DNA from: Rhizobium leguminosarum bv. trifolii WSM2297 | GTDB taxonomy: Bacteria; Pseudomonadota; Alphaproteobacteria; Rhizobiales; Rhizobiaceae | NCBI RefSeq assembly: GCF_000271845.1 | Contig: NZ_JH719395.1 | Location: 2,077,287-2,141,286, forward strand | DNA length: 64,000 nt | Direction of reading: 5' to 3' | In this document: positions 9,599-17,317 of the stretch, one piece after another | Layout of the letters: every line of letters begins with the position of its first letter | Position numbering within the stretch: position 1 is the stretch's first letter | Translations under genes and position numbers: made by a program | The notes under the pieces: generated by a model | Seen by the model: the letters and a program-made list of their open reading frames with translations, nothing else | What the model was told of the DNA's origin: nothing | Databases searched by the model: none

Positions 9599-10971
9599 GC
9601 CGGGATGCGGATCGTTGCCCTCAGTCCGCCGAGCGGGCTGTCGCCGAGGGTGACGTTGCCGCCATGGCTGCGTGCAATGTCGCGGGCGATCGCAAGGCCA
9701 AGGCCGGTGCCCGAGGCATCGAGATTGCGCGCCGTATCCAGCCGGAAGAACGGCTTGAACACGTCTTCGCGGTTCTTTTCGGGAATGCCCGGCCCGTCAT
9801 CGTCAAAGATGACAGTCAGCCATTTGGCATTGTGCTTGGCCTCGATATCAAGCCTATCGGCATAACGGCGGGCATTCGAGGCGAGGTTGGTGACGAGACG
9901 CATGAAGGCGTTCGGCCTGACCGATATATCGTCGTCGCCTTCGATCGAGTAGTTGAAGCGTTTTCCGTGCAGAGCGAAATCGGCTTCCAGCTTGCCGAAG
10001 ATTTCGCTGAGTTTCAGCTCGCCGACATCCTCTTCGACCTCGCCGCGCGCGAAGGCCATATAGGCCTCCAGCATGGTCTGCATATCGTTGACGTCGTCGT
10101 TGAGGCCATGCAGGTCGGGATTGTCGCCGGCAAGCGCCAACTGCAGCTTGAAGCGGGTGAGGATGGTGCGCAGATCATGGCTGACGCCGGACAGCATCGC
10201 AGTGCGCTGCTCGATCTGCCGCTCGATCCGCTCGCGCATCAGGATGAAGGCAAGGCCGGCGCGCCTGACCTCGTCGGCGCCGCGCGGATAGAAATTATCG
10301 GGTTTCTGCCCCTTGCCGAAGCTTTCGGCCGCTCGCGCCAAGGTCAGGATCGGCCGGATCTGCCCGCGCAGGAAGAGGATCGAGATGCCGATCAGCACCA
10401 GCGAGGTGCCAACCATCCAGACGATGAAGATATGTGTGTTCGAGGCATAGGTCTGGCTGCGCTTGGTCAGCACCCTGAGGATCTTGTTGTCGAGCTTGAT
10501 GCGGATCTCGACGAGGTTCGAGTTGCCGACCGTGTCGATCCAGAAAGGCCGGTGGATCTCGTCGGTGATCTCGTCGCTGAGAATGCCGTCGAGGATCGAG
10601 AAGAACGGCTTGACGCGCGGCGGCGGCAGGTCGCCGTCCGGCTCGATCGAGATCTGCAGGCTGAGCTGATCGCGGGCGATGCGGATGATCTCGTTATAGT
10701 CGGAATTCTGCGGGTAGGTCTCGATGATCTCGATGATCGCGGCAATGTCACGGGTGACGGCAAGCGACAGCCGCTCCGTCACCATCTGCCAGTGGCGCTC
10801 CATGAAGACCGCGGCGACGACGGATTGCAGCAGCACCATCGGAATGATGATGATCAGCAGCGAGCGCGCGTAAAGCCCGGTCGGCAGCCGCCGACGCAGC
10901 CAGCGGAAGATCCAGCGCCAGCCCGGCGCAGAACTGCGGTCTTCCCGCCGCAAGCTTTCGATCGTCACCAT
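9595..10971 (-). CDS. Two-component sensor histidine kinase (HAMP, EnvZ-like)
   Basis: An inner-membrane kinase of 458 residues. TM1 is at about 34-55 (SLLIIIIPMVLLQSVVAAVF), followed by a periplasmic segment of about 130 residues. TM2 lies near 182-204, and a HAMP linker follows. The H-box is GVSHDLRTILTRFKLQL near 265, the N-box NLASNARRYAD, and the G-boxes are DDDGPGIP and GTGLGLAIARDI. The H-box has Ile where most HisKA proteins have Pro (HDLRTI for HELRTP); other alphaproteobacterial kinases of this group may share this. It is the third gene after a MarR and an OmpR-type regulator, and is presumably the cognate kinase. Signal unknown. Confidence 0.9.
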   Translation of the reverse strand: MVTIESLRREDRSSAPGWRWIFRWLRRRLPTGLYARSLLIIIIPMVLLQSVVAAVFMERHWQMVTERLSLAVTRDIAAIIEIIETYPQNSDYNEIIRIARDQLSLQISIEPDGDLPPPRVKPFFSILDGILSDEITDEIHRPFWIDTVGNSNLVEIRIKLDNKILRVLTKRSQTYASNTHIFIVWMVGTSLVLIGISILFLRGQIRPILTLARAAESFGKGQKPDNFYPRGADEVRRAGLAFILMRERIERQIEQRTAMLSGVSHDLRTILTRFKLQLALAGDNPDLHGLNDDVNDMQTMLEAYMAFARGEVEEDVGELKLSEIFGKLEADFALHGKRFNYSIEGDDDISVRPNAFMRLVTNLASNARRYADRLDIEAKHNAKWLTVIFDDDGPGIPEKNREDVFKPFFRLDTARNLDASGTGLGLAIARDIARSHGGNVTLGDSPLGGLRATIRIPA

Positions 10972-11001
10972 CAGCGCCGGTCCTGGCCTCTATCCTCAGA
11001 T

Positions 11002-11703
11002 CTAGTCGATGCTCAGCCTGTACCCGATCCCGCGCACGGTCTGCAGCCAGACGGGATTGGCCGGGTCATCCTCGATCTTACGCCGCAGCCGGTTGATCTG
11101 CACGTCGATCGTCCGCTCGCCCACCTCGGTGTCGTTGCCGATCAGTTCATGGCGGGGGATCGTGTCGCCGGCGCGCCTCGCAAAGAGCAGCATGATCTCC
11201 TGCTCACGGTCAGTGAGCCGGATGACCTCGCTGGCTTTCTTCAACTCCTTGCGGGTCAGCGAGAAGGTGTAGGGGCCGAACATGACCTGTTCGATCTTCG
11301 GTCCTTCCCCGCCGGCATTGCGCCGCAGGATGTTGTTGATGCGCAGCACCAGTTCGCGCGGGTCGAAGGGCTTGGAAAGATAGTCGTCGGCGCCGGCCTC
11401 GAGGCCTTCGATGCGGTTGCCGGACTCCGCCAGCGCCGTCAGCATGATGATCGGTACGTTCTTGATGGCGCGAAGCCCGCGGGTGACGTCGATGCCGGAT
11501 TCGCCGGGCATCATCACATCCATGATGATCAGATCGAAATCGAGACCCGCGAGCTTGCGCTGCGCCTCGGCGCCGTCGGCGGCGACGGTAACGCGGAAAC
11601 CGTTCTCGGCGAGATAACGATTGAGCAGCGCGCGGATGCGCGAGTCGTCGTCGACCACCAGCAGGTGCGCCGCATCGTCGGAAATACCTGTCTTGACCGC
11701 CAT
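11002..11703 (-). CDS. OmpR-type response regulator, PetR-like
   Basis: A 233-residue regulator with a receiver domain (residues 14-125; VVDDDSR acidic pocket, phospho-acceptor Asp in LIIMDVMMPG, conserved Lys in YLSKPFDP) and a winged-helix output domain (DREQEIMLLFAR, ERTIDVQINRLRRKIE, VWLQTVRGIGYRL). The ATG follows the MarR stop codon directly (TGAATG), so the two are coupled. The arrangement MarR then OmpR-type regulator matches petP-petR of Rhodobacter capsulatus, which control cytochrome bc1. I call it PetR-like on that basis only. The bc1 genes themselves are 24 kb away in this window. Confidence 0.9.
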   Translation of the reverse strand: MAVKTGISDDAAHLLVVDDDSRIRALLNRYLAENGFRVTVAADGAEAQRKLAGLDFDLIIMDVMMPGESGIDVTRGLRAIKNVPIIMLTALAESGNRIEGLEAGADDYLSKPFDPRELVLRINNILRRNAGGEGPKIEQVMFGPYTFSLTRKELKKASEVIRLTDREQEIMLLFARRAGDTIPRHELIGNDTEVGERTIDVQINRLRRKIEDDPANPVWLQTVRGIGYRLSID

Positions 11704-12195
11704 TCAATCCGCCTTCTGTCTGTCCCGCATCCCTCTGAGGAAAGCTTTTACGCCCTCCCGCACCTCCGCAGAAGCCCCTTCGAATGCCCGCTCAATGCGG
11801 CGCGATTGCGGCTCGGCAAGGGCAAGCGCCAGCTCTCGTCCCGATTTCGTTGGATAAAGCTTGCGCTGCCGCCGGTCCTCAGGCCCTGCCACCTGGCGAA
11901 TATAGCCTGAATCGATCAACTGTTTCAGCACCCTTGCAAGGCTCTGCTTGGTGATCTTCAGCGTATCGAGAAGATCGGCCACCGTCATGCCGGGGTTGCG
12001 ATTGACGAAATGCACGACGCGGTGATGCGCCCGCCCGAAACCGCTGGTTTCGAGGATGGCGTCGGGATCGGAAACGAAGTCGCGATAGGCGAAGAAGAAC
12101 AGCTCGATGATCTCGAAATCGATGATGTCGGTATCTTCCATCGGCGTGGCCAGCGGCTCTGGCTTGCCTGTTTTCGGGCCGGTCTGTCGTGACAC
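11704..12195 (-). CDS. MarR family regulator, PetP-like
   Basis: A 163-residue winged-helix regulator with the MarR core at 60-140: PGMTVADLLDTLKITKQSLARVL, then the wing AGPEDRRQRKLYPTKSG. The start is GTG at 12195, with AAGGA 8 bases upstream on the minus strand; no in-frame ATG gives a full MarR N-terminus. It is the first gene of a three-gene operon with the response regulator and kinase. Family is firm; the PetP name rests on gene order. Confidence 0.88.
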   Translation of the reverse strand: MSRQTGPKTGKPEPLATPMEDTDIIDFEIIELFFFAYRDFVSDPDAILETSGFGRAHHRVVHFVNRNPGMTVADLLDTLKITKQSLARVLKQLIDSGYIRQVAGPEDRRQRKLYPTKSGRELALALAEPQSRRIERAFEGASAEVREGVKAFLRGMRDRQKAD

Positions 12196-12414
12196 GCGGC
12201 ATTTCCTTTCTCATCCCACACATTGCGGGAAACTGCTTTGCCGAACTTTACGGGAAACCGCCCGACCTCTCATTTCCCTGGATGTCTTCGGAAACCAAGG
12301 CTCGCCCGGAACTTCCGACGCAATAAAACAATTTCTCTTGCGTCTGTGGATAAAACGTAATGGGGATAACAATCAACAGGCATGGCGCTTGAAGCAGCTG
12401 AGGAGGTTCAGCAG

Positions 12415-12588
12415 GCCGCCGAAGCATCGGCTATGCGGATACCGGGATGCTCGATTATCGTGGCAAGATCGCTGAAGCGACAAAGCTAACGTCTTCGTCG
12501 TCAGAGACGGCGTCATAGAGGCGCCGACCCCGGATTGATGAACGACTACATGAAGGACGTCTCTCCGGCGGCGATCACCGCCGGATAA
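12415..12588 (+). pseudogene. Decayed ilvE (branched-chain aminotransferase) remnant
   Basis: Translating by eye gives pieces of a class IV aminotransferase in three frames. GYADTGMLDYRGKIAEAT is at 12429-12482. A single missing base then shifts to ANVFVVRDGVIEAPTPD at 12485-12535, ending in TGA. An overlapping frame then gives LMNDYMKDVSPAAITAG with its stop at 12586-12588. The first two match the middle of rhizobial IlvE. The third matches its last residues, so roughly 90 codons between them are gone. There is no start codon, no ribosome-binding site and no intact frame, so this is a relic. The match is from memory of the family and should be confirmed by translated search. The rest of the 420-bp gap (12196-12615) shows nothing else I can support. 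Confidence 0.72.
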
Positions 12589-12615
12589 GACTATCGGTCC
12601 GGATAGCCGGGCCTT

Positions 12616-12885
12616 TTACCGATGCGCCCGTGCCATGACCAGTCCGGCGAGCGTCGAGAGAATGCCGCCGCCGATCAGGCCGCCGATGCCGTCGGCGATC
12701 AGGCCGGTCATAGCCGCTTCCCCACCGACCATGCCAAGCAGCATGCCGCCGGCGACACCGCCGATCGCGCCTGCGATCGTACGGGCGACGACATTGATCG
12801 CATGCTGTTTCAAGGCAGCACTCGCGGCGTTGCCGCCGATAGCACCTGATATCAATTGTATGACGAGCGGAAGTAGCGCTTCCAT
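12616..12885 (-). CDS. Small glycine-zipper membrane protein, hypothetical
   Basis: An 89-residue hydrophobic protein with GxxxG-type repeats: ISGAIGGNAAS, IAGAIGGVAGGMLLGMVGG and GIGGLIGGGILSTLAG. It is predicted to have two or three short membrane-spanning segments and a basic tail (ARAHR). The start at 12885 has AGGAGGAAA 4 to 7 bases upstream. A perfect 22-bp palindrome lies in its upstream region at 12920. Similar proteins are common in rhizobia and are annotated only as hypothetical; no function is assigned. Confidence 0.75.
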   Translation of the reverse strand: MEALLPLVIQLISGAIGGNAASAALKQHAINVVARTIAGAIGGVAGGMLLGMVGGEAAMTGLIADGIGGLIGGGILSTLAGLVMARAHR

Positions 12886-12919
12886 GACTTTCCTCCTGGC
12901 GATCTCCCCGATCGCCGTT

Positions 12920-12941
12920 ATATGCCGAAGCTTCGGCATAT
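12920..12941. promoter_or_regulatory. Perfect 22-bp palindrome upstream of the glycine-zipper gene
   Basis: ATATGCCGAAG followed by its exact reverse complement CTTCGGCATAT, with no spacer. It lies 35 bases upstream of the start at 12885. The symmetry and promoter-proximal position suggest an operator, or an RNA hairpin in the leader. There is no T-run on the sense side, so a terminator is unlikely. Confidence 0.5.
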
Positions 12942-13023
12942 TAGCATTTTATCATATTCAGGAGGAAAGCGTTAAGAAAAAATCAACCCATACGGGAGGC
13001 ATGGAGAAAGCAGAAGGGCTGGA

Positions 13024-13051
13024 AATGAGGCGGCCGGCCGGCCGCCTCATT
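13024..13051. repeat. 28-bp perfect palindrome, possible terminator of the SH3/DUF1236 gene
   Basis: AATGAGGCGGCCGG (13024-13037) followed directly by its reverse complement (13038-13051). It lies 18 bases past the stop of the minus-strand gene at 13070. It lacks a T-run on that side, so it could terminate weakly, or act by a different mechanism. Confidence 0.5.
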
Positions 13052-13069
13052 GTGTTTCTACCGGTTACA

Positions 13070-13687
13070 TCACTGATAAACGTAGACGATCCGGCGGGTA
13101 CCCGGATCGACCAGCACCGGCCGGTCGTTGATCCTGGTATAGCGGTACTCGTAATCCGGGATCGACTGGAAGGTAACATCGGCGGGCACTTCTGCGCCGA
13201 CGACGACATCGCCGCCGAGCTGCACCGTCTGCCCGGGATTGGTCTCGATATAGGTGCTGACCGTCTCCGGCGGGGTGATGGTCTCGACAGCCCCGACCGG
13301 GCCGAGCAACTCGTCGCCCGGGGCCGGCTGCGGGTCAACGGGAACGACACTGGCGGTCGACTCGTAGGTCACGACCGGAACGCCGATCTCGGCGCGATGC
13401 TGTTCGACGATGACCGGGCTGCCGCCGCGGTCAACTTGCAGATAATCGGCATAGACCCAGCCGCGCATGCCGTTGACATCGACACGGCACCAGCGGCTGC
13501 CTTCGATGCAGCCGTCAAGCACTGCAGTCGAGCCACGCGTGGCAAGACCGACTGCCGGATATTGCGGGCCGGGGCCGGCGCGGACGTTGAGATCATTGAC
13601 AGTCGTCGCCACCATCTCCGCCTGCGCAAGACCACCGCTCGCCAGGAGCACGGCTCCAGCCAGCAGAATATTTCTTTTCAAGGTCAT
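13070..13687 (-). CDS. Secreted SH3-domain / DUF1236 protein
   Basis: A 205-residue exported protein with a signal peptide (LLAGAVLLASGGLAQA, cleavage before EMVAT). A bacterial SH3 domain follows at about 27-85 (LNVRAGPGPQYPAVG...RWCRVDVNGMRGWVYADYL), then a proline-rich linker. A C-terminal DUF1236 module ends the protein (YRYTRINDRPVLVDPGTRRIVYV). SH3b domains of this type often bind cell-wall peptides. DUF1236 is common in Rhizobiales and has no known role. The start at 13687 has AGGAGA 9 bases upstream. The next in-frame start at 13735 would put a non-signal segment first. Confidence 0.85.
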   Translation of the reverse strand: MTLKRNILLAGAVLLASGGLAQAEMVATTVNDLNVRAGPGPQYPAVGLATRGSTAVLDGCIEGSRWCRVDVNGMRGWVYADYLQVDRGGSPVIVEQHRAEIGVPVVTYESTASVVPVDPQPAPGDELLGPVGAVETITPPETVSTYIETNPGQTVQLGGDVVVGAEVPADVTFQSIPDYEYRYTRINDRPVLVDPGTRRIVYVYQ

Positions 13688-13974
13688 GTGAGCGTCTCCT
13701 TGGTTTCGATGGCCGGACAACGCATGGCGTTCCACGATGTTCCCTTGCGCTTGTCACGAGGAAACGCCGCTCGCGAACGACTTCATACAAACAATTGAAA
13801 AAGCTTGGTAAAGCTGGATTTTTCGGCTCCATCTCAAGGAGGGAGAGACGCATAAACTCTTGTTGCAGCCCGTCATTTTGGCGTGAAACACACCGCAGCC
13901 GCGGAAAATTCAAGCTGCCCTTCCCGCCGTTTCGGACTATACCCGGAGCATCCGAGACACCAAGCGAGGCACTT

Positions 13975-14676
13975 ATGGGCATACTCCAGGCCGGCATCAT
14001 TCCGGTGACACCCTTCCAGCAGAACTGCACGATCTTCTTCGATCCCGAGACCAAGGAAGGTGTCGTCGTCGATCCCGGCGGAGATGTGCCGCTCATCCTC
14101 CAGGCGATCGCGCAAAACGGCCTGACCATCAAGGAAATTTGGCTGACGCATGGCCATCTCGATCATGCCGGTGGCGCCAGCGAACTGAAGGATGCCCTCG
14201 GCATCGACGTGGTCGGCCCGCATCAGGACGACCTGCCGCTGCTGCAGCGGATCGAATCCCAGGCCGCAAACTATGGGATATCGGGATTGCGCAACATCAT
14301 GCCCGACCGCTGGCTGGAGGATGGCGACAGGATCTCTTTCGGCGCCCACGAATTCGAGGTCTATCATGCGCCGGGTCATGCCCCCGGCCACGTGATCTAT
14401 TTCAACCGCGCGCAGAATTTCGCCCATCTCGGCGACGTGCTTTTCAACGGCTCGATCGGCCGCACCGACCTGCCGGGCGGCAATCATCAGCAGCTTCTCG
14501 ATTCGATCCGCGACAAGGTATTGCCGCTCGGCGACGACGTCGGCTTCATCTGCGGCCACGGCCCCGGCAGCCGCATCGGCGACGAGCGGCGCAGCAATCC
14601 ATTTCTGCAGGAAATCAGGGCCGGTGGAGCATCCGGCGCGGGCCCATCAGGCCAAACGCCTGATAAAACGATGTGA
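13975..14676 (+). CDS. MBL-fold metallo-hydrolase (glyoxalase II-like)
   Basis: A 233-residue cytosolic metallo-beta-lactamase-fold hydrolase. The zinc motif HxHxDH is THGHLDHAGG, His at residues 59, 61 and 64; further ligands are in HAPGHAPGHVIYF and LGDVLFNGSIGRTDLPGG, with a final ligand in CGHGPGS. This arrangement matches the glyoxalase II/YcbL group that hydrolyses thioesters, but the substrate is not established. The start at 13975 has GCGAGG 6 bases upstream. It converges on csaA, with a shared hairpin across both stop codons. Confidence 0.9.
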   Translation: MGILQAGIIPVTPFQQNCTIFFDPETKEGVVVDPGGDVPLILQAIAQNGLTIKEIWLTHGHLDHAGGASELKDALGIDVVGPHQDDLPLLQRIESQAANYGISGLRNIMPDRWLEDGDRISFGAHEFEVYHAPGHAPGHVIYFNRAQNFAHLGDVLFNGSIGRTDLPGGNHQQLLDSIRDKVLPLGDDVGFICGHGPGSRIGDERRSNPFLQEIRAGGASGAGPSGQTPDKTM

Positions 14677-14691
14677 GCTGAGGCTCACATC
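14664..14691 (-). terminator. Hairpin terminator between the MBL and csaA genes
   Basis: Perfect 9-bp stem GATGTGAGC (14670-14678) / GCTCACATC (14683-14691) with a 4-base loop, covering the stop codons of both convergent genes. On the minus strand it is followed by GTTTTA, so it best serves csaA and the proC operon. Confidence 0.65.
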
Positions 14692-15026
14692 ATCTTCCGG
14701 CCGTTCGGCACCGGCTGCCCGACGGCCGCAAGCACGATCGCGCCGTTCTCGTCCTCGAATCCCAGTGTCAGCACTTCCGAGCGGAACGGCCCGATCTGTC
14801 GCGGCGGGAAATTGACGACGCCGAGCACCTGCCGGCCGACCAAGCTTTCCGGCGTATAATGCACGGTGATCTGCGCTGAGGATTTTTTTATGCCGATGTC
14901 GGGGCCGAAATCGATCACCAGCTTGAATGCCGGCTTGCGCGCTTCCGGAAAGGCACTGACCTCGACGATCGTGCCGACGCGGATGTCGACGCGCTCGAAA
15001 TCGCCATAGGTGATCTCTTCGGCCAT
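14685..15026 (-). CDS. csaA: tRNA-binding protein CsaA
   Basis: A 113-residue single OB-fold protein of the CsaA/tRNA-binding-domain family, seen as a homodimer that binds tRNA and has chaperone-like activity in export. Diagnostic residues are FERVDIRVGTIVEV, ARKPAFKLVIDFG, SSAQIT, and VVNFPPRQIGPFRSEVL. Length is normal. It is the last gene of the ybjN-proC-csaA operon, 10 bases after the proC stop. Confidence 0.92.
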   Translation of the reverse strand: MAEEITYGDFERVDIRVGTIVEVSAFPEARKPAFKLVIDFGPDIGIKKSSAQITVHYTPESLVGRQVLGVVNFPPRQIGPFRSEVLTLGFEDENGAIVLAAVGQPVPNGRKMM

Positions 15027-15036
15027 ATCGTCTCCG

Positions 15037-15864
15037 TCAGCCGGCCAGTTCCTCGGCCCGCTTGCGCGCCGCCGCGAGTGCCGCGTCGAACAGAGGCTGC
15101 ATGCCGTTTTCGGCCATCAGTACGGCGAGTGCGGCCGCCGTCGTGCCGCCGGGAGAGGTCACATTCTGCCGCAGTCGCGAAGCGTCGTCGGGGGACTGGT
15201 GCAAGAGTTCACCAGCCCCCGCGACTGTTTCCCGCGCAAGACGCATGGCGAGGTCCGCCTGCAGGCCGAGTTTACGGCCTGCCTCCGCCATACATTCGAC
15301 GAGATAGAACACATAGGCAGGACCGCTGCCCGAAAGCGCCGTCACCGCATCGATATCGGCCTCTGCAGGCACCCATTCGACCGGACCCGAGACGCTGAGA
15401 AGGGAATGCACACGCTCGCGCTGCTGACTGTTGACCCCAGCATTCGCAAAGGCGCCGGTGACGCCGCGCCCGACCATGGCCGGCGTATTCGGCATAGCCC
15501 GCACCATGGCGGCTTTGCCCAGATGCTTCTCGAGAAAACCGAGCGTCTTGCCGGCAGCCACCGAGACGACGACCGTTTCCGCCCCGACGGCACTTTTCAC
15601 CGCCGGCAGCACGGTCTCCATCACCTGCGGCTTGACCGCGAGAAACAGCACGCTTGCCTTCAAATCCGCGGGAATCGCGACCAAATGCGTCGCGCCGGCC
15701 TCACTGATCGTCGCCAGCATCGCCGGCGACGGGCCGGGATCGACGACAATGACAGCCGAGCCCGGAACGCCGCTTTTCAGCCAGCCGGAAAGCATTGCCC
15801 CGCCCATGTTGCCGGCGCCAATGAGGACGACGGGATTTGTCGAGGAGAAAGTGTTCGCGGGCAT
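15037..15864 (-). CDS. proC: Pyrroline-5-carboxylate reductase
   Basis: Final step of proline synthesis: NAD(P)H-dependent reduction of pyrroline-5-carboxylate. 275 residues, cytosolic. The Rossmann loop is VVLIGAGNMGGAML near residue 11; further motifs are LAVKPQVM, SVAAGKTL, RAMPNTPAMVG, and the C-terminal signature ALSGSGPAYVF and VTSPGGTTAAAL. The start at 15864 puts the enzyme 1 base after the ybjN stop, so the genes are coupled. A longer frame upstream overlaps ybjN and has no family resemblance. Confidence 0.96.
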   Translation of the reverse strand: MPANTFSSTNPVVLIGAGNMGGAMLSGWLKSGVPGSAVIVVDPGPSPAMLATISEAGATHLVAIPADLKASVLFLAVKPQVMETVLPAVKSAVGAETVVVSVAAGKTLGFLEKHLGKAAMVRAMPNTPAMVGRGVTGAFANAGVNSQQRERVHSLLSVSGPVEWVPAEADIDAVTALSGSGPAYVFYLVECMAEAGRKLGLQADLAMRLARETVAGAGELLHQSPDDASRLRQNVTSPGGTTAAALAVLMAENGMQPLFDAALAAARKRAEELAG

Positions 15865-15865
15865 C

Positions 15866-16366
15866 TTATGCCTCGCCGACGGTTTCAAACAACACGGCTT
15901 CCATCGCCTTTGTCGCTTCCATGCCGGACCAGACGACGAACTGGAATGCCTGGAAATAAGCTTCGCAGGTATCGAGCGCGCTGGAAAGCAGCACTTCCAC
16001 CTGGCGGTTGGTAGGCTCCGCACCGCCGGCGAGCAGCAGCGATTGGCGGAAGATGACGACATCTTCCTGGCGCCAGAGATCGAAATGCCCCATCAGCACC
16101 TGCCCGTTGATCGCCGAGAGCAGCTTGACCACCTCGTTGACCCTGATGTCGGGAACTTTGATATCGAAGGCGCAGCCAAGGTGCAGCGCCTCGAATTCCT
16201 CCATCCAGGAGAAGGAGACGTGGTAGTCCGTCCAGCGCCCCTCGACCGTCATCGCGATCTCGTCCTCGCCGGAGCGTTCGAACGACCAGTCGTTGTTGGA
16301 GGCAACGTACTCGATCATATCGACCGGGTTCGACTGACGCTCGAATTCCAATTCCATCAGGTTCAT
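15866..16366 (-). CDS. YbjN domain-containing protein
   Basis: A 166-residue cytosolic protein of the YbjN family, a type III secretion chaperone-like fold without known catalytic activity. The family residues GRWTDYHVSFSW, LLSAINGQVLMGHFDLW and ALDTCEAYFQAFQF are present. It heads an operon with proC and csaA; spacing of 1 base to proC suggests translational coupling. In enterobacteria YbjN is linked to stress and motility phenotypes, which may not carry over here. Confidence 0.88.
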   Translation of the reverse strand: MNLMELEFERQSNPVDMIEYVASNNDWSFERSGEDEIAMTVEGRWTDYHVSFSWMEEFEALHLGCAFDIKVPDIRVNEVVKLLSAINGQVLMGHFDLWRQEDVVIFRQSLLLAGGAEPTNRQVEVLLSSALDTCEAYFQAFQFVVWSGMEATKAMEAVLFETVGEA

Positions 16367-16853
16367 GCAGCACCTTCTTGACCGGAACGAATGCGACTAA
16401 CTTGGTGTACGAACACAAGAAAAGACACACGCAAATACCGGAACCACCACTCGGATGATCGTTGAACCGCTGCCAGACTTAACGCAGATAACCTGCCCGG
16501 AGCTTACCAAGTCGCTTCGAATCATCATTTAAAATCAGTCTATAATGCCCCTTGCCCCCTGCCAGCCCCCTGAGGGGAAAATAGGCCGGGCCACTGTGGA
16601 AAGGCTCTTCGAAATTCAATTCAGAAGGGAGAATAAGCGACTCTGCGAATTGGCTTTTTTGGCAGTGTCCACAGGTGGAAAACTCACCTGAATTTTTTGT
16701 GACGGATGCGGCGTGTGGCATGAAGGCAACGCCGCATCTGTGTCATATCGGGACTTGAAAGCAGATCGCGCAAGAGTGTTCAGCGGTTTTGCGCGGCATG
16801 CGGAAAACAAAACCTGAAGCGCAAGGAGCGAATCCGGAAGATCGCGACGCGCT
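16367..16853. other. 487-bp intergenic region
   Basis: Lies upstream of the ybjN operon and downstream of ubiK. It should hold the ybjN promoter. It also contains short stem-loops, for example around 16560 (CCCCCTGAGGGG) and near 16690-16740. A frame of 80 codons on the minus strand (16479-16721) has no good ribosome-binding site and no recognisable family, so I leave it uncalled. A small RNA is possible but not supported. Confidence 0.3.
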
Positions 16854-17114
16854 TTAATGCCCCTCGCCGGCCAGCCTCGCCTCGAGCGCCGCGATGCGGG
16901 CGGCAAGCGCTTCGTTCTCGTCGCGCGCCTTGATCGCCATCTCGCGCACGGCCTCAAACTCCTCGCGCTTGACGATATCCATGCTGTTCAGCCAACGCTC
17001 GGCCTGGGCGTTAAAGGCGGTTTCGATCTCCTTGCGGACGCCCTGCGCGGCACCGGCCGCATCGGTCATCAGCTTGGCGAATTCGTCCATGATGCGGTTC
17101 GTTCCGGTCGTCAT
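16854..17114 (-). CDS. ubiK: UbiK-type accessory factor (BMFP coiled-coil)
   Basis: An 86-residue helical protein (RIMDEFAKLMTDAAGAAQGV, then a C-terminal coiled coil ENEALAARIAALEARL) of the BMFP/UbiK family. In E. coli UbiK helps the ubiquinone hydroxylation complex with lipids. Alphaproteobacterial members are usually called accessory factor UbiK. The start at 17114 has GGGAG 9 bases upstream; an ATG 21 bases further up is possible. It is divergent from lgt. Confidence 0.85.
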   Translation of the reverse strand: MTTGTNRIMDEFAKLMTDAAGAAQGVRKEIETAFNAQAERWLNSMDIVKREEFEAVREMAIKARDENEALAARIAALEARLAGEGH

Positions 17115-17317
17115 GGCGTTTTTCTCCCTTCGCATGAGGTGAATTCAGCCCTTCGGGGCCTCAAGGATTGAGGTAGGGCTTCGCCACCCTCTATGCAAGC
17201 GCTTTGCATGGGATAGCCCCTGCCGGAACCGGCAGCCAAAGAGCCATCACGAACAATGGACTTGACCGTCCGGGATCGCGGCGGCATGTTCCGCGCAACC
17301 AAACAGGTGGGAAAACC

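Noticed and set aside
9664..11910. Long plus-strand frame of 748 codons antisense to the kinase and response regulator
   Set aside because: It is a third-position GC artefact opposite two well-defined genes; composition is biased to Asp, Arg and Gln as expected for such shadows.
16479..16721. Minus-strand frame of 80 codons in the ybjN upstream region
   Set aside because: No ribosome-binding site and no family; composition resembles non-coding sequence.
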